In this document: positions 35,430-44,804 of the stretch, one piece after another
How positions within the stretch are numbered: the first letter of the stretch is position 1
Layout: each line of letters begins with the position of its first letter
Origin: Ectobacillus sp042610425
Lineage (GTDB): Bacteria; Bacillota; Bacilli; Bacillales; Bacillaceae_G
Reading direction: 5' to 3'
DNA: 64,000 bases
Assembly (NCBI RefSeq): GCF_042610425.1
Contig: NZ_JBGJZM010000001.1
Location: forward strand, 1,240,001-1,304,000
Translations under genes and position numbers: made by a program
The notes under the pieces: generated by a model
Told to the model about the DNA's origin: nothing
The model's database searches: none
What the model saw: the letters and a program-made list of their open reading frames with translations, nothing else

Positions 35430-35939
35430 GTGTCGTGGATAATAATGGAGGAGAGGGTAGAATCTACATACTGTAATCATGGTAGATTTCATCGTGATTA
35501 TAATAAGTCAAAAGGTTCCAAAAGTAAATTTAGAGGTGGGAGATTAAAAGATACAGATATTCGAAATGATTCATGGGGGAAAAGTATGGCTCCTTTGCAG
35601 CTACTTGGAACTCCGGTATCATCTGATTTTATGGGTTTAAGATGGTCAAACTTTATAGAAGTAGATAACGTAATTAGTTCCTTTCCGAATAATCGAGGAG
35701 TTTATAGGGTCAAGTCATTGGAAAGTGATGTGCTCTTGTATATTGGTGAGTCAATAAATATAAGAAACCGAATTCGATCACACTTCAGAAAAGATTGGGG
35801 ACAGAAAATAGGAATTTCCTATTGTATTTTAGAGGATGCAAAGTCTTATCATTTGAAGGAAACCGAAAAGAATCTTATTGGCGGCTATTATTCTATTCAA
35901 CAGAATGTCCCTAGATTTCAGTTTAGAAATTTACAGTAA
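35430..35939 (+). CDS. GIY-YIG nuclease-like protein, 5' end doubtful
   Basis: The C-terminal part has the GIY-YIG signature: GVYRVKS, then LLYIGES, then NIRNRIRSH and a catalytic glutamate in KETEKNLIGGYY. These fit a single GIY-YIG endonuclease domain of about 85 residues. The upstream 70 residues (CNHGRFHRDYNKSKG) are basic and not recognised. The only strong ribosome site (AAGGAGG at 35401) leads to a GTG at 35417 in another frame that meets a stop after 20 codons, so the gene may be frameshifted near its 5' end. A start at ATG 35586 after GGGGG is an alternative. The enzyme may be a minimal nuclease or a remnant of a larger protein. Confidence 0.65.
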   Translation: MSWIIMEERVESTYCNHGRFHRDYNKSKGSKSKFRGGRLKDTDIRNDSWGKSMAPLQLLGTPVSSDFMGLRWSNFIEVDNVISSFPNNRGVYRVKSLESDVLLYIGESINIRNRIRSHFRKDWGQKIGISYCILEDAKSYHLKETEKNLIGGYYSIQQNVPRFQFRNLQ

Positions 35940-36354
35940 ACAATCTCTAAAGGGGTAATTAATCAGAGTTTATCTATGATTTTTATTATGTAGAGAGATT
36001 TATTGTCGAATTTTAAAAGAATAGTTTGATCGTAATTAGAATAGTATAAAACTAATACTGTTAACTGGTTAGTTTGGTCAACTGAAGTCTGTTGAAAGGC
36101 TAGACAGAAGGGTAAATCATGTAACTTCTGGTAAATTTCGCTTATCATCTAATCATTTGGAGAAGTTAAGAATGTTATTATATTATGAATTTCTCGGAAT
36201 AAGGATATTTACACTTTAGAATTCTACTTAGGGTGTCAATATTCTTTTTTGTATTAAAAAAGATAATTAGTTAACCACTTAGAAAAGCTTGAAGATTTTT
36301 ATAAAATATTAACGATGTTAAGACTAGAACAAAGTAAATAAAAGTTACTTTTGA

Positions 36355-36572
36355 GACGTTCCATAATTATAAGGGACATACCATATTAATTAGGGACAGG
36401 TTCCAATAATAAATGTAACGTCATAATAAGTCACGAATCTAGTTAACATAATATATATTTGGTTTGATGAAAACTAGATTTATTGTTTAGTTCCTATAAT
36501 TATTGGGTCGTTCCATACAGTTATGTTCGTTTCATTGAGGAACAAAAACTGATAGTCATTATGTCCAAATCA
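36355..36572 (+). repeat. Dispersed repeat, copy 2
   Basis: An A-block (GACGTTCCATAATTATAAGG, GGGACA) is followed by the B-block starting CTAGTTAACATAATATATAT and running through AGATTTATTGTTTAGTTCC and ATAATTATTGGGTCGTTCC to GAGGAACAAAAACTGATAGT and CATTATGTCC. Confidence 0.8.
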
Positions 36573-36901
36573 CTATCTTTTAGTCGGAAATTTATTATAA
36601 ATAATACAAAACATTGGATTAAAAAATAACATAAATATTTTACAGCAATCAAATGACCTCCTTAGATTTTTCCTTAAATAAGGAAGTTAATTCAAGTAAA
36701 TTTCACAATGATTTTTATGTAGTGAGTATGAGATAACTACACCGTGAATGATTAAAAACGAAAATTCATCGAAAGTAGAGGGTTTCAACAAACCAATAAA
36801 AAAGGATAAGTGTTTTAATTGAAATCTATTCCTTTAATTACAAATAATACCAATAGTATTATATAATGAGTATATATTAATCACAGTAAGGTAGTGATTA
36901 C

Positions 36902-37342
36902 GTGACAATAGCCAATATTCACGGAAAAATTCCCTAATATGAAGGAATGGAGGACTTGTTAACATCAGATGTATTTTCCCTATTTAAAAACCTTCCTGCT
37001 GATTTAGTATTGGTTCCATTTCTGAAAAAGTCAGTTAATTTTCAAATTAAAGAGACTATAAAATTCTCTTTTAATAATGTTACCAAGGCTGATTTTATTT
37101 TTTAGCCTAAAACATCATTCTATAAGCGTGAACCCGATATATTCATACTATTAACACAAAATAATAAACCTCCTTTTTCAATAATAGTTGAATCAAAGTA
37201 TAGAAGTGGAAAAAGTAATATAACTCGAGTGAAAGATTCAAGTCAACTCTCATTATTTGAAGGCGACCAATTAGCGGAACAATACTTTGAGTTAATAAAT
37301 GGAAACTTAAATCTAGATCAATCTATAATTGATCATTAAAAC
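36902..37342 (+). pseudogene. Decayed PD-(D/E)xK nuclease-like gene
   Basis: A GTG-started frame reads MTIANIHGKIP, stop, YEGMEDLLTSDVFSLF, VLVPFLKKSVNFQI, a TAG where Trp or Gln would stand, then KREPDIFILL and SIIVESKYRSGKS before a final TAA. PDI and ESK are spaced as in PD-(D/E)xK nucleases. Two in-frame nonsense codons and no frameshift indicate recent loss. Confidence 0.65.
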
Positions 37343-37529
37343 AACTCTCTCGACCATCTGATCTTAATCAAAAACAAACTCCCTAGCAGCAATATCTTCT
37401 GCTCTAAGAGCATGGAAGGTGTTAAGTACTAGCGAAATAAAGATATTATTAGAGTTCATTAAAGAAAATGAAAATAAAGGTTGGTTAAACAATAAGCTTC
37501 TTTCAATTGAAGAAGTTTTTCATGTGTAA

Positions 37530-37800
37530 GAAAGAGATATAGAAAATTTTATAGCAAGTAATCCCGAAATATTAGGTAAGGGGTTAAACTAATAAAACAA
37601 CAATATATATTTTCTGATGAGACAAGACCTGGTCTTCTCTTAATTAATCCAATGAATGATGAAAATTATTGTGGTTGAAATTAAAAAAGTAAATTTGGAC
37701 CTGAACAACAACTAAAACATTATATGAAATTATGCAAGTATGAAAACTTGGTTACTCGAATATAAAAGGTATAGTAGTATGGTATACTCTCTTATTTTAA
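37530..37800 (+). pseudogene. Decayed NucS/DUF91-like endonuclease fragment
   Basis: Joining frames gives ERDIENFIASNPEILGKGL, then KLIKQQYIFSDETRPGLLL, INPMNDENY, a frameshift, VVEIKK, and then KFGPEQQLKHYMKLCKYE. This is the layout of the C-terminal nuclease domain of NucS/DUF91 proteins (DIExFIxxNPxxxG..., then the catalytic VVVExK). At least two frameshifts and several stops break it. Confidence 0.6.
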
Positions 37801-38276
37801 AGAAGAAATGGTGCTTCAAAAAAGGAAAATATTTGTGGGAGAACTTTCGGGTGGAAATTGGATGTAAATTAATTAGGATAAACGTATTTTTACTAAACAT
37901 TATGTAATACACTTATAATAAGGGAATCGTTTTATTTCTTCCTGCTCTTTCAACAGTAATCAGTTTTAGCTGTGTTTTACCATTAGTCACCACCTCCCCT
38001 TTCCTTTCAGATTTATAACCTTTCGTCAAGTTGGTGTAAAAATGGATTAAGCATATCCTACCTGTTTTATGACGTTCCTATTATTAAAACGGAACAAATT
38101 ATTTATTATTTCCAAAATTTTCGAAGTAATAATGACTAAACTTTATGAAATTTATAACAAAAGGGAGTATGTGGTATATATTACTATATTAATCAAATTA
38201 AAAAGTTTTATCTTGCCTTGTTATAATAATAATTAGATGTGACAATTTAAGTCCTATATAAAAAGGAGTACATATT

Positions 38277-38867
38277 ATGACCAATAATGTGACCTCAAAA
38301 GAAAGTATTCTTTCTCAATATACTGAAAATCAACAACGAGAGGACATATCAAGGAATTATGTAGAGCGTTTTTTTGTAACAAAAGGATGGAAATTTAGAA
38401 AAACTGAAAATGATAATGATATCGATGCAGAAATAGAAATATTTAAAAAAAGAATAACTACAGCGAAGTTCATAAAAATACAATTAAAATCTACTAAAGA
38501 TATTGAAATAAAAGAAAATAATGGTGAAGTAATCTACGATTGTCCAGTAAAGTTTTTAAACTTTTGTGATATCTGCGAAGTGCCTGTACTTATATTTTTA
38601 TATGACGATAATAGTAGTAACAGTAAAGCATATTGGCTTTGGGTACAACAATACATATATAACAATTTAGAAGTTGATAATCCTACATGGAGACTAAATG
38701 AGACAACAGTGCGAATTAAAATTCCTAGAGATAATATAGTTAGTCAGCAAGAAAAATTTTTTAACCAACTTATAAAAATATCATCAATCGGAATAAACGA
38801 AATAATAAATCTAAGAAAAGCTAAACTCGCAGAGCAATACATGTTGGTATTGTATAAATTCTCTTAG
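38277..38867 (+). CDS. DUF4365 domain protein (PD-(D/E)xK nuclease-like)
   Basis: A 196-residue protein. Residues about 10-150 match the DUF4365 pattern: REDISRNYVERFFVTKGW, NDNDIDAEIEIF and KFIKIQLKSTKD give the D...E-QxK nuclease-type signature, and YWLWVQQYI is a typical later motif. AAAAGGAG precedes the ATG. DUF4365 proteins occur in defence islands and plasmids; function is not established. Its last residues (YMLVLYKFS) overlap, in another frame, the beginning of a truncated GTPase, so the native C-terminus has probably been lost to a deletion junction near 38830-38850. Confidence 0.72.
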   Translation: MTNNVTSKESILSQYTENQQREDISRNYVERFFVTKGWKFRKTENDNDIDAEIEIFKKRITTAKFIKIQLKSTKDIEIKENNGEVIYDCPVKFLNFCDICEVPVLIFLYDDNSSNSKAYWLWVQQYIYNNLEVDNPTWRLNETTVRIKIPRDNIVSQQEKFFNQLIKISSIGINEIINLRKAKLAEQYMLVLYKFS

Positions 38868-39399
38868 TAAGCGTATTGAAATAGAAGAAATTGAATGGAT
38901 AACGGAAATTGCAGAGGAAATGCCAGTTATTATTGTATTAACTCAAACCATCAATAAAAAGGATAATGAACTTTACGATAAAATTAGATCTTATAATATC
39001 TCTTATAAACAAATTGTAAAAGTTCTTGCCGAAACTTATAATATTGAAGATAATGATGGAAATGTCATATATAAAAAACCATTTGGACTCCAAGAGTTGT
39101 CTGAGATCACCTTTCAACTTCTTCCAGAGCAATTAAGAAAAGCCTATACTGCTGCTCAAAAGGTTGATTTACAAAAAAAAATTAATTTTGCGTGGGTAAC
39201 TGCTGGTTCGTTAATAGCAGGTACCGTAGCGTCTACGTTCTTGCCAACAGGAGCAGATTTGGCGGCAGTTGTAGCAGCTCAAGCTACGATGTTATCAAGT
39301 ATTACTGTTATATTTGGGCTTGAGTTTGGTAAGAACTTCTTTCTCTCAGTAGTTGCAGGAGTGGTAAGTAGGGCTTGCGCTACAGCGGGGCTAGTATAG
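38842..39399 (+). pseudogene. C-terminal fragment of a YcjF/Era-type membrane GTPase
   Basis: The frame reads CWYCINSLSKRIEIEEIEW, then EMPVIIVLTQT (a G4-like motif), and later DLQKKINFAWVTAGSLIAGT and GADLAAVVAAQATMLSSIT, which is a DUF697/YcjF-like hydrophobic C-terminus. The P-loop, switch I and DxxG segments that should precede CWYCINS are absent, and the reading frame runs straight out of the overlapping DUF4365 gene. A short protein from an internal ATG at 38920 is possible, but it would lack GTP-binding ability. Confidence 0.7.
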
Positions 39400-39614
39400 A
39401 TCAAAACACTCACTACTTACACCAATAGTGGGATAAATAGCTAAATAAGTGATTAAACTTTTACAAATGATACACTTTGTTCATTTAACCCTCTTTTACA
39501 ATAAATAAACATTAAGTAATAAAATATTAAAGCAGTTTTCCTATAGTTGGAAATATAGTATCATAGATTTAGTACATATTAGAAAATTCACTCAGTCAAA
39601 GTAAGGAGATTAGC

Positions 39615-40487
39615 ATGCCGAATAGGAGTATCCCAGATAATATTAAACTCAACCTTATAGAAGAGGCTGGATGGAAATGTGCAAATCCGGGTTGTTCTGT
39701 TACCTCTCGTTTTGAAATACATCATATAAAAGAGTGGGCTGTATATAAGACACATGATGAAAAGCATATGATTGCTATATGCCCAACGTGTCATGCAAAT
39801 GTCCACTACAATAATTCCTTAATAATTGAAGATTCAGAAATTTACCAATGGAAAACAATTATAAGGTCTAAAACTAATGAACTAATTACACAATTCTTTG
39901 TTGAGCCAAGTAGTAAATGTTCATTATTATTTGGACCAATGAAATTTATTTCATATAAAGGCATGCTCCCAATAAAATTAGCTGACCAATTAATAGAGTA
40001 TAAGATATTAGATGGGAAACTGTATTTCATTAATTTATTTATCAAAGATCAAAATGGTAATCCATTGTGTAAAGCAAATCATAATATTATTATATCAAAT
40101 GAAGTTGAAGGTTTTACAATAAACAAAAGAGAAGGTAGACTACAAATAATAGCAGATCTTTCAACTGGCCTATTACCAAAATGGGCCTTAGAGGATATTA
40201 GGAAGTTTGAACCAGATTTTGCTATGGATAATAAATTAACCGTACTAGATATTAAAGTTGAAGAACCGGGAACAGTATCAATCAGCAATCTTGTCATTGT
40301 CGAAAATAACGCTGCATTTGTAGTGAAGAAAGATGAATACTACTTTATTAAAAAAGGAAGAGTAAGACCTCTCATTTTTTCAGAAGTTCATAAATCCTTA
40401 CCAATACTTTTCCCTAAAGAGCTGGATTATAGTCAATATGACTACATCGACCCCTTAGTATTTTTGAAAATTAATACAAAATTATAA
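39615..40487 (+). CDS. HNH endonuclease domain protein
   Basis: A 290-residue protein with an N-terminal HNH fold: KCANPGCSV, the HNH motif FEIHHIKEW near 36-44, and CPTCHANVHYNN near 59-70. The four cysteines (C23, C28, C59, C62 approximately) form the structural zinc site. The C-terminal 200 residues are not recognised and may sense or bind a target. AAGGAG precedes the ATG. It stands alone between repeat blocks and is followed by a terminator. A restriction-like or abortive-infection role is inferred from its surroundings only. Confidence 0.82.
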   Translation: MPNRSIPDNIKLNLIEEAGWKCANPGCSVTSRFEIHHIKEWAVYKTHDEKHMIAICPTCHANVHYNNSLIIEDSEIYQWKTIIRSKTNELITQFFVEPSSKCSLLFGPMKFISYKGMLPIKLADQLIEYKILDGKLYFINLFIKDQNGNPLCKANHNIIISNEVEGFTINKREGRLQIIADLSTGLLPKWALEDIRKFEPDFAMDNKLTVLDIKVEEPGTVSISNLVIVENNAAFVVKKDEYYFIKKGRVRPLIFSEVHKSLPILFPKELDYSQYDYIDPLVFLKINTKL

Positions 40488-40568
40488 ATACTTTTGTAAA
40501 ATTACTTCTAAGTAAAAAAAGGATTCATTGCTGTTAAAGAGCAAAAGACTTCAATATTAAATATTCAT

Positions 40569-40606
40569 AAAAAAGTGCGAAAATTACCATTATCGCACTT
40601 TTTTTA
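40569..40606 (+). terminator. Terminator after the HNH gene
   Basis: AAAAAAGTGCGA / TCGCACTTTTTTT around an 11-base loop. Confidence 0.88.
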
Positions 40607-40654
40607 TGTGATCATAAGGTGTAAAAGTTTAATAGAAAATAAAACTTGCTATTT

Positions 40655-41165
40655 TGGACGTACCATAATTATAAGAAACAGCCATAATTATAGGGGACAT
40701 GTGAATGTCGTCGTAAAACTTTAATGTAGGTATTTTTATGACAATTTTAATGCCGTGAAAATACCTACATAATGTTGTTATCAACTATTATATATAATCT
40801 TTAAATGAGATTTTTTTATTTTAATCATTTCTAAACTAGAGCCTTTTCTTATGTAAATTATAGCAGTAATATGATTTAATTTAATTAACAGATTTCAACT
40901 GTTATATAGAACCATTAGGGACGTTTCATAATTATGAGTAACGTCCCGTAATTATAGGGTTAATATTCCATTAATACCATAAACATCCTAATAATGTTTG
41001 ATTTTAGTTAACATAATATATATTCGGTTTGATGAAAAATTGAATTATTGTTTAGTGCCTATAATTATGGGGTCGTTCCTTTAAGTTATTTGGTGCATTC
41101 CACAAAGTTATGTTCATTTTATAGTGAAACAATAACTTTTAGTCATTATGTCCAAATTGTGGTTT
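40655..41165 (+). repeat. Dispersed repeat, copy 3 (split)
   Basis: A-block-like sequence (GGACGTACCATAATTATAAG) occurs at about 40656 and again at about 40919 (GGGACGTTTCATAATTATG), and the B-block (TTAGTTAACATAATATATATTC) begins at about 41006 and ends CATTATGTCC at 41154. The 230 bases between the two A-blocks contain the inverted repeat at 40724-40770, which may be an insertion. Confidence 0.75.
40724..40770. repeat. 13-bp perfect inverted repeat
   Basis: ATGTAGGTATTTT and AAAATACCTACAT are separated by 21 bases. It lies between two A-blocks of the dispersed repeat and has no adjacent gene. It could be the remains of a small hairpin transposable element. Confidence 0.55.
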
Positions 41166-41253
41166 CATAATCCTATTTATGAAAATTAAGCATTAAAGTT
41201 AAAGAGAGAATTTACGCTGTTATATTAGAGCTATATCTATAAATATGGATTGT

Positions 41254-42165
41254 CAACACCAAACTAGACAATTTTTTAAAGTATGTAAGTTTGTATTGTA
41301 GGTCTGCATTAATAAAGGCAAGTACTTGGTAAACCAGTAAGGCATTTTTGTTCGGACCTGTGCTGCACCCAATGATTTCTCGATTAAAGAGGTCGACAAA
41401 TACATATATAATGTCTTTTTTTATCGACTCTTACATAAGTCAAATCGCTTATAATGGCTCTCAACCGCTCATCCTGTTTAAACTCACGGTCCAGTTCATT
41501 AGCCTAGGTTGATTCGTTACACGTTTTTGCTTGCGGCTTGAACTGAGCCACTGTGTAGGAAGAGACAAGGCCTTGCTCATTCATAATACGACCTATTCGT
41601 CGTCTAGAGACGATTTTTCCTTGCTTTTTTAATTCGAATTTTATTTTACGAGTCCCATAGTTTTGACGGCTGGCCTGGAAAATCTCAACAATATCAGCCT
41701 CTAAAACTCTCTATTTTACTTCATAATAATAAGTAGTTCTCGGTAGATGGAGGGATTTTGCACATTGCTGATATCGAGTATTTGTCTCGGTTATTCCGGA
41801 TCACATTTACTTTCGTCCTAGTATCAGCGCAGCTTGCTTTAAATATCATTTCCCATCAACAGTTGCTTATTTTTTTACGTATATTGTTCAACTCAATTTC
41901 TTCTGTGGTTTGGTTATCTTTCTCTTTAATTGAACCTGTAGTTTTGTTTTGCTCGATCCATTTATTTAGAGAGAAGGGTGTCAGATCGTACTCATGAATG
42001 ATATCCTTTCTTGGTTTGCCATTCAGATACAGTTGCACCATTTGATTTTTAAATTCTTCTGTAAATGTTCCTCGCTCTCTTTTAGTCATCGTAGATTATC
42101 CTCAAATATATTATGTGTAGTCTACTTGACCTTAAAATTTCTGTCTAGATAAGTGTAGCCCATCC
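41254..42165 (-). mobile_element. IS3-family insertion sequence remnant
   Basis: Both ends contain a CTAGACA core in inverted orientation (TGTCAACACCAAACTAGACA at the low end). On the minus strand orfA (42089 to 41856) is followed by orfB fragments reading QASRQNYGTRKIKFELKKQG, RRRIGRIMNEQGLVSSYTV and DREFKQDERLRAIISDLTYV, then a frameshifted integrase core. The total of about 0.9 kb is short of the usual 1.2-1.3 kb, and orfB is broken by frameshifts, stops and a deletion, so the element is dead. Confidence 0.8.
41856..42089 (-). pseudogene. IS3-family transposase OrfA
   Basis: A 77-residue helix-turn-helix protein beginning MTKRERGTFTEEFKNQMVQL with RKDIIHEYDLTPFSLNKWI, which is the OrfA signature. 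The C-terminal coiled coil is present but its partner OrfB is broken, so no active transposase can be made. Confidence 0.75.
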
Positions 42166-42989
42166 AATAATTAGTTTATTAGATGCTATTTCTCGGAGAG
42201 GTACGGATCACAAACTTATGACAAGAAGGACAAACCATTAATTATAGATTTTATAATTCACATGGACAACGCACCTCATTCTTCAAACAATAAATAGTTT
42301 ATAAAGATATACTTTGTACACGTGGCTAGCAAGGCAGGCACAAGGAAATAGGAATGAAAATAAGGAAAATATAGTAATAATATCAAATTGTTAGTATAAT
42401 AGTAATGAACATTTTAATCGAAAGTAAATAACTAGATTCAAGAGGGAGATTTATAAATATTAAATATTGATTGAGTCCAAGATGACATATCAATAAAGAC
42501 ATCTTCCTATAGACTGATCTCCTGAATGGTAAAACCATAACACATTTCTTACAGATATTACCTATACCTATTTGTTTGTGATTTATTAGGTTTAATGGAA
42601 TGAAAGGTTTGTGAAAAAAGCTCATTACATCTAAGAAAACAGTGTCTATACATTCTGATAACTAATCCATTACAGACAAATCCTTACCCCTTCTAGACAT
42701 CAAAGTTGGATATGACAAGATTTAAACAACTGTAAGTATTCCGTATCATTAAATTTTTCCAGGATTTGAAGTAGTTAAACAAGTATTTCTTGAAGATTAA
42801 GATATTTTACATTTTGAAAAAATTCAACAGAGGAACTTTGTTCCAACTGAACCTTCTCTTATGTTAAGTTGTCGCCAACAATATTGGCAGGAATTCGCGA
42901 GCGTTTTTTATTTTTGTCTAACTTACAAAATGTGAATATGAATCTATATTATAATATTCTATCTTAATAGAATTAAGGAGTGTAAGAGC
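42166..42989. other. Intergenic stretch without recognisable content
   Basis: No frame gives a family I recognise. The stretch is AT-rich with scattered stops on both strands, and its right end carries the AAGGAG site of the mcrB-like gene. Confidence 0.5.
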
Positions 42990-44804
42990 ATGAATAAGTA
43001 CATAGGTTATATAGAGGGAAGAGGTAAATGTAAAGTCACTAAGGGTGGTAGTTTCTATGTATTCGCAACAGTGATCTCCCCTGTACCTCCTACAAAGGCA
43101 GCAGATATTGAACAAAAGGAGGTTAATATCTTCGCTAACGAGTTGTATAAACATGGTTTTCCTAAAATTAACTTAAAAATTGCTGGTGAACGCACTAAAA
43201 ATCAGACAATCGATCAAGGATGGGACTTACTCCGGGAAAAAATTATTTCTTTTGAAATCGAGGAAAGTACGAACAACAGAACAGGTTCACCAGTGTTTAT
43301 TGCCAAAAATGTTAATATTCATAGAACCAAAATATCAAGAGAAAACAATTTTTTGCATATCAAGGTTATTAATAGTGAAGTGGATTTTATTTCCTTAACA
43401 AAAGATAGCAAGGTATTAGAATTATCTGCCCCACAACTATTTCACTCGCTTTTTGCATGGAGAGGAAACATCTATTGGCTACCAATAGATGATATTAAAA
43501 TTTTGGAGGATCAAGAACCCCAACTTGTCGATTCGATTTCAGCTATAGAGAAAATTCATAACATTAAACTCATTACATTCGGGGGAACCCCTGAAGAACC
43601 AGAAGAAATCTTGGTTGCTGATCATCAGTATGAAAGCATTATTAAAATCCTTAAACAACAAGAATCTACTAAGGCTGAGACATCTATCAAAATAGAAGAG
43701 CACTCAGAAGAAATTAGGTTTTTAGATTCACTTGTACAAAATAACCAGCTTTTGTACAAACCACAAACCTTACTTTCCTTACATACTTCCCTTAAGACAT
43801 CCATGCTGACTATACTCTCCGGGCCATCCGGAACTGGAAAATCTAGTCTTTGCAGATTATATGCTAAATCCTTAGGACTCATTAACGAGGAAACATATAA
43901 AGAAGTACCTGTACAAACAAATTGGACAGATTCATCCGACTTTCTTGGTTATTATGATAATCAAAACGGTAGATATCTACCTTGCGCGAGCGGGATTGTT
44001 CAATTTTTATTAAGGGCTGATAAATATCGTAATCAAATACATATATTAGTTCTGGATGAAATGAATCTAGCCAAGGTGGAGCATTACTTTGCTGAATTTA
44101 GTAGTGTACTTCAGCGTCCATTAGAGGAACGCGTCATTCGTCTTTACACGTGTAGTAGTGAAAAGATGGACCCGACTTTCCCTGCAGAGATTCCATTGCA
44201 TGACAATTTACTTATTATTGGAACAGTTAATACAGATGATTCGACTCATGTACTAAGTGACAAGATTTTAGATCGAGGAAACTACATAGAAATTAATGAA
44301 TTAGATATTCGAAGTTGGCATCAGGCAAAACTCCAAGAAATGGAAGTAGATTCGTCTAGCATCTCAATATCAAATGATTGGTCCGAAACCTTCAAATCAT
44401 GGTGCAAACCATTAGGTTCTCTAAACGATCATGAAATTGAATTCTTTGATCAACTGTACAATTGCTTGAAACGAAACAGAATGGAGAAGATAATTGGCTA
44501 TCGAACTTTAACAGAAATTACATCGTTCCTAGCAAATATGCCAACTCTCTATATTAATGATCAACTAGTGCTCTCTCGGTCAGAAGCTCTAGATATGCAA
44601 ATTTGTCAAAGGATACTATCAAAGCTACGAGGAAGCCGGAGGGAGTTAGAGAAAATATTAGAACAACAAAATGAGGAAAACCAATCCTCACTCTTTAATC
44701 TTTTTGAGTCATTCAGGGAAAATTTATTTGGTAAAAATTTAAAATCAGAAGAGATACTAAAACGAAAGAGGGATGAAGTAGAGGTGTATGGATTTGTCCA
44801 ATAA
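42990..44804 (+). CDS. McrB-like AAA+ GTPase/ATPase of a type IV restriction system
   Basis: A 604-residue motor protein. The AAA+ module starts near residue 265, with Walker A GPSGTGKSS at 278-286, Walker B LVLDEMNLAKVEHYF at about 352-366 (the McrB-family signature), and sensor 1 IGTVNTDDSTH near 410 followed by KILDRGNYIEI. The first 250 residues are a separate domain that I do not recognise and that should read the DNA modification. The C-terminal 60 residues are highly charged. The partner nuclease overlaps its 3' end by 17 bases. AAGGAG precedes the ATG. It likely restricts modified DNA, as McrBC does, but the modification is unknown. Confidence 0.87.
   Translation: MNKYIGYIEGRGKCKVTKGGSFYVFATVISPVPPTKAADIEQKEVNIFANELYKHGFPKINLKIAGERTKNQTIDQGWDLLREKIISFEIEESTNNRTGSPVFIAKNVNIHRTKISRENNFLHIKVINSEVDFISLTKDSKVLELSAPQLFHSLFAWRGNIYWLPIDDIKILEDQEPQLVDSISAIEKIHNIKLITFGGTPEEPEEILVADHQYESIIKILKQQESTKAETSIKIEEHSEEIRFLDSLVQNNQLLYKPQTLLSLHTSLKTSMLTILSGPSGTGKSSLCRLYAKSLGLINEETYKEVPVQTNWTDSSDFLGYYDNQNGRYLPCASGIVQFLLRADKYRNQIHILVLDEMNLAKVEHYFAEFSSVLQRPLEERVIRLYTCSSEKMDPTFPAEIPLHDNLLIIGTVNTDDSTHVLSDKILDRGNYIEINELDIRSWHQAKLQEMEVDSSSISISNDWSETFKSWCKPLGSLNDHEIEFFDQLYNCLKRNRMEKIIGYRTLTEITSFLANMPTLYINDQLVLSRSEALDMQICQRILSKLRGSRRELEKILEQQNEENQSSLFNLFESFRENLFGKNLKSEEILKRKRDEVEVYGFVQ

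Larger units (their letters stand above)
35940..38276. other. Gene-poor stretch of decayed sequence
   Basis: This 2.3-kb stretch contains no intact gene. It holds repeat copy 2 (about 36355-36570), two nuclease-like pseudogenes (36902-37342 and 37530-37800) and a coding-like stretch at about 37400-37530 (ALRAWKVLSTSEIKILLEF, then a stop). The remainder is AT-rich and unexplained. Confidence 0.6.
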
